A DNA stretch of 64,000 nt from the NCBI RefSeq assembly GCF_900183385.1, contig NZ_FXUT01000006.1, forward strand, positions 140,710 through 204,709, in the 5' to 3' direction. Numbering within the stretch: position 1 is the first letter of the stretch; each line of letters opens with the position of its first letter. The notes below the pieces were generated by a model, which had not been told where the DNA came from, did no database searches, and worked only from the letters and a program-made list of their open reading frames with translations. The translations under genes and the position numbers were made by a program. Source of the DNA: Listeria costaricensis. GTDB taxonomy: Bacteria > Bacillota > Bacilli > Lactobacillales > Listeriaceae. Shown piece after piece: positions 34,643 through 42,492 of the stretch.

Positions 34643-35434
34643 ATGTATACGGATATTCGGCAGGATTATGCAGTTTTTGCACAGGCGATCAAACAGGAGA
34701 TGGGGCTGGATCTGACTTTTTATAAAGAAACACAGATGAAGCGGCGGATCATGGGGTTTATGGAGAAGAAGCAGATTAAAAATTACCATGCTTTTTTACG
34801 AAATTTACGGGCGGATTCGCAACTGCTGGCTGAGTTCATGGCGATGATCACGATTAATGTCACCCAATTTTTCCGCAATCGTGCCAAATGGGATACGCTG
34901 GAAAAACAAGTGCTTCCAAGGCTCATTGAGGAAAGATATGCGCGGCTTCGGGTTTGGAGTGCCGCATGTTCCAGTGGCGAGGAGGCTTATACACTTTCGA
35001 TTATTTTGAAGCGCATGCAGGCAAATTTGAATTATGAAATCTTGGCGACTGATCTTGAGGCGGAGATTTTAAAGCGGGCGGTTTTGGGGCATTATTCAGA
35101 AAAACAATTGAGTGAAATGACGCATGCGGAGATTTTGACGAGTTTTGAAAAGAAACCGACCTATTATCAAATTAAGAAGGATCTTCAAAAACATGTGCGT
35201 TTTCAGAAGCATGATCTTTTGATGGACAGTTATGACAATGGGTTTGACTTGATTGTTTGTCGAAATGTGTTGATTTATTTTACGGCGGAAGGAAAAGAAC
35301 TGGTGTATCAGAAGTTTCAGAAGGCACTTCGTCCGGGTGGTATCTTATTTATTGGCGGCTCGGAGCAGATTTTGAATCCGTCTAGTTATGGCTTTGAGTC
35401 GGTGGATAACTTTTTTTACCGAAAAATATGTTGA
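34643..35434 (+). CDS. cheR: Chemotaxis methyltransferase CheR
   Basis: S-adenosylmethionine-dependent methyltransferase that modifies glutamates of chemoreceptors for adaptation. 263 aa; N-terminal helical CheR_N (about 1-60, with QMKRRIMGFMEKK), SAM-binding loop RVWSAACSSGEEAYTLSI (about 97-114), ILATDLEAEIL, and DLIVCRNVLIYF. No cheB appears in the window. Confidence 0.94.
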   Translation: MYTDIRQDYAVFAQAIKQEMGLDLTFYKETQMKRRIMGFMEKKQIKNYHAFLRNLRADSQLLAEFMAMITINVTQFFRNRAKWDTLEKQVLPRLIEERYARLRVWSAACSSGEEAYTLSIILKRMQANLNYEILATDLEAEILKRAVLGHYSEKQLSEMTHAEILTSFEKKPTYYQIKKDLQKHVRFQKHDLLMDSYDNGFDLIVCRNVLIYFTAEGKELVYQKFQKALRPGGILFIGGSEQILNPSSYGFESVDNFFYRKIC

Positions 35435-35449
35435 AACGGGAGGAAACAC

Positions 35450-35785
35450 ATGTTACGAGAAGAGAAGTTGGCGCAACTGGCAGTATTTGAGGACAAGCCG
35501 AATCTGCTTGAACAAGTATTAATGCTTGAATTACAAACGGGCGATTATTTGCCTAATCAATTTGAAACGGTACAGACGGCGGGCTACCATCTTGCGGAAA
35601 AGTTTATTCAGTTGGGGCGGGTGGGTTCCTTTTATTATTTGGGGATTCGCGGGGAAAGAGAGACGGAATTTCGCACGCAGGCTTTCCATGGGCCGGAAAA
35701 TATCAAGAGTTTTTTTGTCCATTTGCCGGATATGGAGCAAAAGTTGCTGGCGTTTTGGCTGAATGAAGTAGAACGTGTAAGTTAA
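35450..35785 (+). CDS. Unknown flagellar-operon protein, 111 aa
   Basis: Soluble protein without recognisable domain, signal or membrane helix. Good AGGAG before the ATG, 15 nt after cheR and 25 nt before motA, so it belongs to the export-motor operon. The syntenic Listeria position also holds a small uncharacterised gene. Its placing between a receptor methyltransferase and the stator genes suggests a motility or chemotaxis role, nothing firmer. Confidence 0.75.
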   Translation: MLREEKLAQLAVFEDKPNLLEQVLMLELQTGDYLPNQFETVQTAGYHLAEKFIQLGRVGSFYYLGIRGERETEFRTQAFHGPENIKSFFVHLPDMEQKLLAFWLNEVERVS

Positions 35786-35810
35786 AAATAGCGGGAGAGG
35801 AATGAAAAAA

Positions 35811-36650
35811 ATGGAGATCACGACGATTATTGGCTTGATTCTGGCAGTTTTGGTCATTGTTGCGTCGTTTACCATCCAGCATATTTCGCTGGCGATGCTT
35901 TTTAGTGCAGAGGCGCTGATTGTCATTTTGGTGGGGACGGCTACAGCTGTTTTGATGGCGCATCCGTGGAGTGATGTCAAGGTGACGCCGAAACTGTTTA
36001 AGATCTTGTTTATGAAAGATCGCGGGCCGTCAAAAGTAGATATTCTGAGGGATTTTAAGAATTATGCAGATACTGTTCGACGAAGTGGTGTGCTGGCGCT
36101 TGAAAGTGAAATCGAGGAAATCAAGGATCCTTTTATGAAACGCGGCATGCAGATGGTGGTGGACGGTCAGTCGACTGCTGAATTTTTGCGTGATGTCATG
36201 GAAGAAGATGTGGCCAGTATGGAGGAGCGACACGCCAGGTATGCTAAAATTTTTGCGTCGGCGGGGGCCTATGCGCCAACGCTTGGGGTGCTTGGGGCGG
36301 CGATGGGGCTCATTCATGCGATGGGGCAGATGTCGAATCCGGATAAGCTGAGTGAGGCGATTGCAGCGGCTTTTATCTGTACGATTTTTGGGATATTCAC
36401 GGGGTATGTGATCTGGACGCCGTTCAGTAATAAGCTGAAGGTGAAGTCGGGGATTGAGGTTCATACGCGTTATATGATGATCGAGGGGCTGGTTTCGATT
36501 CAGGAACGAAATGCACCCAGAACGGTGGAGGAGCGCTTGCTGTCTTTTTTAAGTCCGAAAGAGAAAGAAGTGTTACTGAGTGGAAAAGGGGAGAAAACGA
36601 AAGAGATGGAGGGAACAATCGGTGGTCAAGAGGCGCAAGAAACCGCATGA
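35811..36650 (+). CDS. motA: Flagellar stator protein MotA
   Basis: Proton-channel stator subunit, about 279 aa, four membrane helices with the conserved GAYAPTLGVLGAAMGLIHAM between helices 3 and 4 and a large cytoplasmic loop (charged RHARYAKIF region) that engages FliG. Either ATG 35802 (GGGAG 4 nt away) or 35811 (GAGAGG 10 nt away) can be the start; the latter gives MEITTIIGL. Overlaps motB by 29 nt. Confidence 0.94.
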   Translation: MEITTIIGLILAVLVIVASFTIQHISLAMLFSAEALIVILVGTATAVLMAHPWSDVKVTPKLFKILFMKDRGPSKVDILRDFKNYADTVRRSGVLALESEIEEIKDPFMKRGMQMVVDGQSTAEFLRDVMEEDVASMEERHARYAKIFASAGAYAPTLGVLGAAMGLIHAMGQMSNPDKLSEAIAAAFICTIFGIFTGYVIWTPFSNKLKVKSGIEVHTRYMMIEGLVSIQERNAPRTVEERLLSFLSPKEKEVLLSGKGEKTKEMEGTIGGQEAQETA

Positions 36651-37437
36651 TGAGCATATTGACGAAACTTGGTTGATTCCTTACAGTGATCTTTTGACGC
36701 TGCTTTTGGCACTATTTATTGTGCTCTTTGCATCCAGCGCAATCGATGCGAAGAAATTTGAGCAGATGGGAAACGCTTTTAAAAAAATTGTGGAAGAAGG
36801 CAGCGCGGGGAATCAGGCGTATGTTTCCAAGGGGGATGCGCCAAATGATCCGAATGTGAATGCGGTGATTAAAGCCATGGAAGAAGAGGATAAGAGGAAA
36901 AAAGAAAAAGAGGATGAGGAGAAAAAGAAGGCGGCTGCAGATCTTGCCAAAAAAGAAAACGAGAAGCAGCTGGCAGATTTTAAAGCACAGCTGGATTCAT
37001 ACATAAAAGAGGCCCATTTGGAGGCGAAAATGACGACGAAGTATTCTGGGGAAGGGGTGCTGGTAACCATTCGGGATGATATTCTTTTCCAGTCTGGTAG
37101 TGCGGAGCTAAATGAGGACAAGCGGGCGATTGCAACGGAGCTGGGGAAAATTTTTGAAAAAGGCAACGGTTCGATGGAAGGGATCATCTCTGGGCATACG
37201 GATAATGTGCCCATTCATACGAGTCAGTACGGCTCAAATTGGAAGCTTTCGGCTGCGCGAGCGGTGAACTTTATGGAGGCGATTCTAACGGGGAACGAGC
37301 ATCTCGATCCGGGGCTTTTTAGCGCTCGGGGCTACGGGGAGTTCAAACCGATTGCTGGGAATGACACAGCGGAAAATCGTGAAAAAAATCGACGTGTTGA
37401 AATTTTTGTTCGGCCGGTTGATCAAGCGAAGGAGTGA
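36622..37437 (+). CDS. motB: Flagellar stator protein MotB
   Basis: 271 aa. N-terminal cytoplasmic tail, one membrane helix carrying the proton-binding Asp in PYSDLLTLLLALFIVLF (about residue 24), a plug/linker with a Lys/Glu-rich coiled segment (about 85-115), and the OmpA-like peptidoglycan-binding domain (about 145-265: SGHTDNVPIHT, SAARAVNFM, RVEIFVRP). GTG start at 36622 after GGAGGG at 8 nt, inside motA. Confidence 0.94.
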   Translation: MVKRRKKPHDEHIDETWLIPYSDLLTLLLALFIVLFASSAIDAKKFEQMGNAFKKIVEEGSAGNQAYVSKGDAPNDPNVNAVIKAMEEEDKRKKEKEDEEKKKAAADLAKKENEKQLADFKAQLDSYIKEAHLEAKMTTKYSGEGVLVTIRDDILFQSGSAELNEDKRAIATELGKIFEKGNGSMEGIISGHTDNVPIHTSQYGSNWKLSAARAVNFMEAILTGNEHLDPGLFSARGYGEFKPIAGNDTAENREKNRRVEIFVRPVDQAKE

Positions 37438-37442
37438 GGAGT

Positions 37443-37943
37443 GTGCAGGTTCTTCTGACGGGATCGCATCAATTGACGGAATTTGATCAGGCGGAAATTC
37501 AGGCGTATTTGAAAAAATATGCCTCGCAGAATCAGATTCATCTGCTCGCCTATAAATCAGTTGAAAATCCAGTGCTGACATTCTTTTTGGAAAATGAGGC
37601 ACTGGCTCCGCGATTGTTTTTGTACACGCTGGCCGAAACGGAGGTTATGAGTGAGCCGTTCAAGACGTGCTTCACCTATTTGACGGCACTTGGCGCGACA
37701 CATCAGGTATTCGGTACGTATAAAACGATGCTGGAGCGGTCGGTGTATGCGCATTTTTATGAGCAACTGATTGCGAAAATGGACTTGGTAACTTGTTTTT
37801 ATAATGGGGATAAAGCGACTGATTTGATTGCAGTGGATCTTGCCAAAACGGCCGGGGTCCAGAGTATGATTGTTGATTTGCCAAAAACAAAAAAGCATCT
37901 GATTCATCGAAATGAATTGGATAAATTTAAGCTGATAAATTAA
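37443..37943 (+). CDS. Unknown flagellar-operon protein, 166 aa
   Basis: Soluble alpha/beta-looking protein (VQVLLTGSHQLTEFDQAEIQ...) with no recognised domain. The first GTG (37434) lies within AAGGAGTG; the GTG at 37443, 8 nt after AAGGAG, is more likely. Five bases after motB and 17 before gmaR, so co-transcribed. The VLLTGSH start and the later SMIVDLPKTKKH could suggest a nucleotide-type fold, but no catalytic motif is visible. Confidence 0.72.
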   Translation: MQVLLTGSHQLTEFDQAEIQAYLKKYASQNQIHLLAYKSVENPVLTFFLENEALAPRLFLYTLAETEVMSEPFKTCFTYLTALGATHQVFGTYKTMLERSVYAHFYEQLIAKMDLVTCFYNGDKATDLIAVDLAKTAGVQSMIVDLPKTKKHLIHRNELDKFKLIN

Positions 37944-37960
37944 AGGAAAGAGGGAAAAAA

Positions 37961-39862
37961 ATGCGGCCACTTGTTTCGATTTGTATGATTGTCAAAAATG
38001 AATCACATATTTTAAGGCAAAGCTTAGCCTCCTTTAGAAAATTTACGGATGAAATCATCATTGTAGACACGGGATCAGAGGATGATACAAAAGCAATCGC
38101 ACGGGAATTTACGGAGCATGTCTATGATTTTACCTGGACGGGGAATTTTTCCGAAGCGCGAAACTTTGCTGCGGGAAAGGCTAGTGGAAAATGGATTTTG
38201 GCGCTGGATGCAGATGAATGTTTGGAAGAGGCGAGCTATCAGAAGATGGAGGCTGAGCTGCGTTCTGAGAATCGGGCGGATGCAGAAATTTTTGCGGTAG
38301 AGATCATTAGTTTTACGGGTGAAAAAGGGGCGCATACGGTTACGAGCAAGATGGCACGGGTGTATAAAAATAATCAGAAGATCGCTTTTTTCGGTGCGCT
38401 TCATGAACAGCTTGATCATGTGGACGGGAAAACGATGCCGCTATATGAGCTGGGCCTAAAAGTGTATCACTACGGCTATATGGTGAGTGTTGTTGATAAG
38501 CAAGGGAAATCGGAGCGCAACTTGAAGATTCTTGAAAAAGAGCATTCTAATAAACAGGGTGGCTTTCATCACTTTAATATGGGGCAGGAAATGCGCCGGT
38601 TAGGGAAAAATAAAGAGGCCTTGCAGTGCTTTACAAAGGCATTTAAGGCGCGTGAGCATAATCAGCTTATCTGGGCGAAGCTGAGTGCTTATTATATTGC
38701 AGAGCTGCTTGGTTTTGAAAAACGTTTTGACGAGGCTTTGCAAATTTTAGAGGAAGCGCGGATTATTTGGCCGGATGTACCGGAATTTCTGTTGAAAAAA
38801 GCCGATTTGTATGATGTGACGCACCAGTTGGAGGATGCCAAGGCGATTTATCATAAATTGATCGAGCCGGCAGATGTGACGTATCATCCAATCGTTTTGT
38901 ATGAGGCAACGCGGTTTTTACCATACAAGAGGCTGGGACTTTTATACATGCAGGAAAAAGATTACACGCGTTCGATGAAATATCTGGCGCTTGCTTATCA
39001 GGAAAATAGTTCAGACTATGTGGTGATGTTCCAGATGATCACGCTTTTGAGCAAGTTTCACCGTCCGGATGAAGTGTTTGACTTTATCATTCGGCATCAG
39101 TTTGTGAAAAACCTGGATGTGGGGATTAAGCTGCTTTCCATGATTATTCAACAGGGGCTGACAGAGCTTTCACGACTGCTTTTCAATTCGCTGGAGGGGC
39201 TCGAACCGCTGCTTGTGGAAATTTTTCAGACGCGAATCGGGACGATGCAGGATTTTTATCCGGTCATCAGTGAACGGGCGGTGATTGCTGGGATCAAAAC
39301 GAATTTGGTGGATGCGGGTGATTTGGCGATCTGGCAGTTTGAAAATCGGTCACTCCATTTAGATGATGTGATGAAAAATAGTAATGTGGGTTCGATCTAT
39401 CGCTTTATTTTTGAACAGGGAAGCCAGGCGCCGCGGGACATGTATTTATTTGTGCTGGAACGGGCGATTGCTTTAGGAAAAGGGGCATTTGTCGATCATT
39501 TACTGACGTTTCGCGGGGTATATCCTGAGCAGATTCAGGCAGAGATTGCAGATATTTTCTTTAAATATGATTACTTTGATATTGCACTTGATCTTTATAA
39601 TGTTGTGGATGCAGATGAGGTGACGAAGCAGGGCTATATCAATTTGATTGGTTACTTGACGGAACATGAGATCTATGACGAGGCGCTGGCCATTGCGGAA
39701 CGCGGCTTGGAAAATTTCAGTGATGATTTTCGGTTTCATCGTTTTGCCATTCAGTTGGATGAGGAGAATCGGTTGAAGCGGATTGGCGAGGCGATCGATG
39801 CTTTTCCGAATAATCGCTATTTGGCAGAACTTTTAGATGCAGAAACAACGAGTGTCTATTAA
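37961..39862 (+). CDS. gmaR: GmaR: flagellin GlcNAc-transferase and MogR anti-repressor
   Basis: Bifunctional protein of Listeria: family 2 glycosyltransferase that adds O-GlcNAc to FlaA and, at low temperature, binds MogR to relieve repression. 633 aa. N-terminal GT2 domain (about 1-230) with VSICMIVKNES, IIIVDTGSEDDT and DXD motif Asp83-Ala-Asp85 (LALDADE); the remaining 400 residues are TPR-like helices (e.g. NKEALQCFTKAFKAREH, FDEALQILEEARIIWP). Encoded in the MogR-controlled operon, which makes the circuit self-reinforcing. Confidence 0.93.
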   Translation: MRPLVSICMIVKNESHILRQSLASFRKFTDEIIIVDTGSEDDTKAIAREFTEHVYDFTWTGNFSEARNFAAGKASGKWILALDADECLEEASYQKMEAELRSENRADAEIFAVEIISFTGEKGAHTVTSKMARVYKNNQKIAFFGALHEQLDHVDGKTMPLYELGLKVYHYGYMVSVVDKQGKSERNLKILEKEHSNKQGGFHHFNMGQEMRRLGKNKEALQCFTKAFKAREHNQLIWAKLSAYYIAELLGFEKRFDEALQILEEARIIWPDVPEFLLKKADLYDVTHQLEDAKAIYHKLIEPADVTYHPIVLYEATRFLPYKRLGLLYMQEKDYTRSMKYLALAYQENSSDYVVMFQMITLLSKFHRPDEVFDFIIRHQFVKNLDVGIKLLSMIIQQGLTELSRLLFNSLEGLEPLLVEIFQTRIGTMQDFYPVISERAVIAGIKTNLVDAGDLAIWQFENRSLHLDDVMKNSNVGSIYRFIFEQGSQAPRDMYLFVLERAIALGKGAFVDHLLTFRGVYPEQIQAEIADIFFKYDYFDIALDLYNVVDADEVTKQGYINLIGYLTEHEIYDEALAIAERGLENFSDDFRFHRFAIQLDEENRLKRIGEAIDAFPNNRYLAELLDAETTSVY

Positions 39863-39875
39863 AGGAGGAAAAAAC

Positions 39876-40784
39876 ATGAGTGAAGAAAAAGGAATTTTGT
39901 TACAAAGTGGTACAAATGAGCTTGAAATTGTTACTTTTACAATTGCAGAAAACCTATTTTGCATCAATGTCTTGAAAGTGAAGGAAATCATTCATCCGCT
40001 GGAAGTAACGCCGGTTCCAGAATCACATGCGGCGATCGAAGGTGTTACACAGGTGCGTGGCGAGATCATTCCGGTTGTGAATTTATCGCGGGTGATGGGG
40101 CTTCCGGAAAAAGAATTGGCGGATACTAAATTTATTATTACCGAGCTGAATAAAATGAAAATCGTTTTTCGTGTGGATGAGGTTCATCGGATTCAACGGA
40201 TTTCTTGGGAACAGATTGAGGAGCCGGAAAAATTGTCGATCGGTTTGGAAGATCTGGCTGTAGGTCTTGTCAAGCTGGAGGGGAAAATTATTCTGCTGCT
40301 CGACTATGAAAAAATCATTTATGAAATTAGCGGTCATGGTGATTTTGCGATTACGGCGCGAGAAAAAGAAGGCGGACAGGTGAATCGGGCGGAGAAGGTC
40401 ATCTATATTGCGGAGGACTCTCAAATGCTTCGGCAGCTTCTGGAAGATACGCTTCATGAGGCTGGCTATCAGAATCTGCATTTCTTTGTGAACGGGCTGG
40501 AGGCGGATGAGCATATCCAGAAATTGTTTGCTGAGCAGAAAATGAAGACATTCGATAATTTGCATCTTCTGATCACCGATATTGAAATGCCACAAATGGA
40601 TGGGCACCATCTGACGAAAAAAATTAAGGAAAATGAAGTGGGGCGCAACCTGCCGATTGTTATTTTCTCTTCGCTGATCACAGAGGATCTTCATCATAAA
40701 GGAGAAAATGTCGGTGCTGATGCGCAAGTAAGCAAGCCAGATATTCATCAGCTGATTTCAATTGTGGACGATCTCGTATTATAA
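39876..40784 (+). CDS. cheV: Chemotaxis coupling protein CheV
   Basis: 302 aa: CheW-like domain (about 15-155), which couples receptors to CheA, plus a receiver domain (about 175-300) with phospho-acceptor Asp in LLITDIEMPQMDG. No cheW gene is in the window, so CheV is likely the main coupler. ATG at 39876 behind AAAGGAGGA; an upstream frame inside gmaR is ignored. Ends the export-motor operon with a terminator. Confidence 0.94.
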   Translation: MSEEKGILLQSGTNELEIVTFTIAENLFCINVLKVKEIIHPLEVTPVPESHAAIEGVTQVRGEIIPVVNLSRVMGLPEKELADTKFIITELNKMKIVFRVDEVHRIQRISWEQIEEPEKLSIGLEDLAVGLVKLEGKIILLLDYEKIIYEISGHGDFAITAREKEGGQVNRAEKVIYIAEDSQMLRQLLEDTLHEAGYQNLHFFVNGLEADEHIQKLFAEQKMKTFDNLHLLITDIEMPQMDGHHLTKKIKENEVGRNLPIVIFSSLITEDLHHKGENVGADAQVSKPDIHQLISIVDDLVL

Positions 40785-40792
40785 AATATAAA

Positions 40793-40832
40793 AAAATGGC
40801 GCTATCAAACGAATGATAGGTGCCATTTTTTT
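40793..40832 (+). terminator. cheV operon terminator
   Basis: AAAATGGC-CTATCA / TGATAG-GCCATTTT with small bulges, then T-run that overlaps MogR box 1 of flaA. Confidence 0.88.
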
Positions 40833-40839
40833 ATTAAAA
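40827..40839. promoter_or_regulatory. MogR box flaA-1
   Basis: TTTT-TTATT-AAAA, exact consensus. Confidence 0.75.
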
Positions 40840-40853
40840 GTCCTATTTTTATA

Positions 40854-40866
40854 TTTTTTAATAAAA
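40854..40866. promoter_or_regulatory. MogR box flaA-2
   Basis: TTTT-TTAAT-AAAA, exact consensus, ending 4 nt before the flaA -35. Confidence 0.8.
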
Positions 40867-40870
40867 ATTA

Positions 40871-40899
40871 TTGATTTTTTTAAAAAACAAATATATAAT
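40871..40899 (+). promoter_or_regulatory. flaA promoter
   Basis: -35 TTGATT (40871-40876), 17 nt, -10 TATAAT (40894-40899). Sigma-A type, consistent with the lack of sigma-28 in Listeria. Confidence 0.85.
40875..40887. promoter_or_regulatory. MogR box flaA-3
   Basis: TTTT-TTTAA-AAAA, exact consensus, lying between -35 and -10, where a bound repressor excludes RNA polymerase. Confidence 0.85.
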
Positions 40900-40908
40900 A
40901 GAGCATAT

Positions 40909-40931
40909 AGAAAAGGAGCGATGCCTTTTCT
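40909..40931 (+). other. flaA 5'-UTR stem-loop
   Basis: AGAAAAGG / CCTTTTCT, 8-bp perfect stem with a 7-nt loop a few bases after the predicted transcript start. It masks an AAGGAG that is not used for translation. Likely mRNA stabiliser. Confidence 0.7.
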
Positions 40932-40955
40932 AAACTGAATTTAGGAGGGAAAAAT

Positions 40956-41885
40956 ATGCAAGTAAACACGAATATTATCAGCTTGAAAACACAAGAATAC
41001 CTTCGTAAAAATAATGAAGGTATGAATCAAGCGCAAGAACGTCTTGCATCCGGTAAACGTATCAATAGTTCACTAGACGATGCTGCAGGTCTTGCTGTAG
41101 TAACACGGATGAATATCAAAGCAACTGGCCTTGATGCAGCAAGTAAAAACTCTTCCATGGGGATTGACTTACTGCAAACAGCTGACTCAGCGTTAAGTTC
41201 GATGAGCTCGATCTTACAACGTATGCGTCAATTAGCTGTTCAATCTTCCAATGGTTCGTTCAGTGATGAGGACAGAAAGCAATATACATCTGAGTTCAAC
41301 AGCTTGATTAAAGAGCTGGATCACGTGGCGAATACAACAAACTACAACAACATCAAACTGCTTGATCAAACAGGCGGCGGTAGTGCTACGGTTAAAGTTC
41401 AAGCTTCGGATAAAGCGAATGACACAATTTCTGTCAGCCTATTCGATGCAAAAGGCTTGTCGAGTGCAGAGCTTGAAGTTAGTGCAGCAACACCAACTGT
41501 TTACGAGGATCCAACAGGTGTTAATACAACAACAGTTGTCACTTCAGCAGTTGCAGCGGCGACAGTTGCCGGCTATAGTGCGCTTCAAGTGGGCACTGCA
41601 GAAGATGCTCAAAAAGCCACTCACGCAATCGATCAATTGATCAATAAGATTTCTGATGGTCGTGCGATTCTTGGTGCGGGCATGAGCCGTTTGAGCTACA
41701 ATATCTCAAACGTTAACAACCAATCTGTTGCAACAAAACAATCGGCTTCTTCTATTGAAGATGCAGATATGGCGGCAGAAATGTCCCAAATGACGAAATA
41801 CAAGATTTTAACGCAAACTTCGATCAGTATGTTAAGCCAAGCGAACCAAACGCCGCAAATGCTAACACAACTTATCAACAGCTAA
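40956..41885 (+). CDS. flaA: Flagellin FlaA
   Basis: Filament subunit, 309 aa. N-terminal D0/D1 helices (MQVNTNIISLKTQEYLRKN, RLASGKRINSSLDDAAGL) and C-terminal D1/D0 (RAILGAGMSRLSYNISN, QTSISMLSQANQTPQMLTQL) enclose a short variable middle rich in Ser, Thr and Ala, the zone of O-GlcNAc attachment by GmaR. It is about 20 residues longer than L. monocytogenes FlaA as I recall it (287). AGGAGG site; own promoter with three MogR boxes and own terminator. Confidence 0.97.
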   Translation: MQVNTNIISLKTQEYLRKNNEGMNQAQERLASGKRINSSLDDAAGLAVVTRMNIKATGLDAASKNSSMGIDLLQTADSALSSMSSILQRMRQLAVQSSNGSFSDEDRKQYTSEFNSLIKELDHVANTTNYNNIKLLDQTGGGSATVKVQASDKANDTISVSLFDAKGLSSAELEVSAATPTVYEDPTGVNTTTVVTSAVAAATVAGYSALQVGTAEDAQKATHAIDQLINKISDGRAILGAGMSRLSYNISNVNNQSVATKQSASSIEDADMAAEMSQMTKYKILTQTSISMLSQANQTPQMLTQLINS

Positions 41886-41921
41886 TTTTCGTTTTTATCT
41901 ATAGAAAGTTCACCCACAATG

Positions 41922-41953
41922 GCCCCTTATCTCCCCGGATAAGGGGCTTTTTT
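41922..41953 (+). terminator. flaA terminator
   Basis: GCCCCTTATC / GATAAGGGGC, 10-bp stem, 6-nt loop, six T. Confidence 0.95.
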
Positions 41954-41960
41954 ACAAAAA
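41948..41960. promoter_or_regulatory. MogR box cheY-1 (overlaps flaA terminator tail)
   Basis: TTTT-TTACA-AAAA, exact consensus, but far (about 95 nt) from the cheY -10 and partly explained by the terminator T-run. Confidence 0.45.
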
Positions 41961-42009
41961 AAGTAGCAAAAATAGAAGATATCCGTTATATTTTATTATT
42001 AAACATTAT

Positions 42010-42022
42010 TTTTTTTATAAAA
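42010..42022. promoter_or_regulatory. MogR box cheY-2
   Basis: TTTT-TTTAT-AAAA, exact consensus. Confidence 0.75.
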
Positions 42023-42040
42023 AGGTAGTAATTAATTTTC

Positions 42041-42053
42041 TTTTATTATAAAA
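42041..42053. promoter_or_regulatory. MogR box cheY-3
   Basis: TTTT-ATTAT-AAAA, exact consensus and near-palindromic, abutting the extended -10. Confidence 0.8.
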
Positions 42054-42062
42054 TGATATTAT
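42054..42062 (+). promoter_or_regulatory. cheY extended -10
   Basis: TGaTATTAT with the MogR box covering the region where a -35 would be. About 50 nt leader to cheY. Confidence 0.55.
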
Positions 42063-42115
42063 GAGGTTTATTGAAAAATAATTGAAAAATGTTGTTTTAA
42101 GGGAGTGTTTCTTTC

Positions 42116-42472
42116 GTGAAGTTGTTAATTGTTGATGATGCCATGTTTATGCGAACGATGATTAAAAATATTGTCAAGGATAGTCAGTTTGAAGTGGTGG
42201 CTGAGGCTGAGAATGGTCTTGAGGCGGTCAAAAAATATGAGGAATATAAACCGGATATTGTGACGCTTGATATTACGATGCCGGAAATGGACGGCCTTTC
42301 TGCATTAAATGAAATCATGCAAAAGGATCCAAGCGCTAAAGTTATCATGTGTTCGGCGATGGGGCAGCAAGGCATGGTTGTAGATGCGATTAAAAAAGGA
42401 GCGAAAGATTTTATCGTAAAGCCCTTTCAGGCAGAACGGGTATTAGAAGCGCTTGAAAAAGCAGCCAGATAA
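42116..42472 (+). CDS. cheY: Chemotaxis response regulator CheY
   Basis: 118-residue single receiver domain that carries the signal from CheA to the flagellar switch. Acidic pocket Asp7-Asp8, phospho-acceptor Asp52 (VTLDITMPEMDG), Thr/Ser switch in VIMCSAMG and Lys in FIVKPF. GTG start behind AAGGGAG. First gene of the third flagellar operon. Confidence 0.96.
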   Translation: MKLLIVDDAMFMRTMIKNIVKDSQFEVVAEAENGLEAVKKYEEYKPDIVTLDITMPEMDGLSALNEIMQKDPSAKVIMCSAMGQQGMVVDAIKKGAKDFIVKPFQAERVLEALEKAAR

Positions 42473-42492
42473 GAGGATAGGAGAGAAGTCAA

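Noticed and set aside
40083-40748. 221-codon open frame antisense to cheV
   Set aside because: Covers the opposite strand of a well-supported CheV domain structure; composition is typical of shadow frames.
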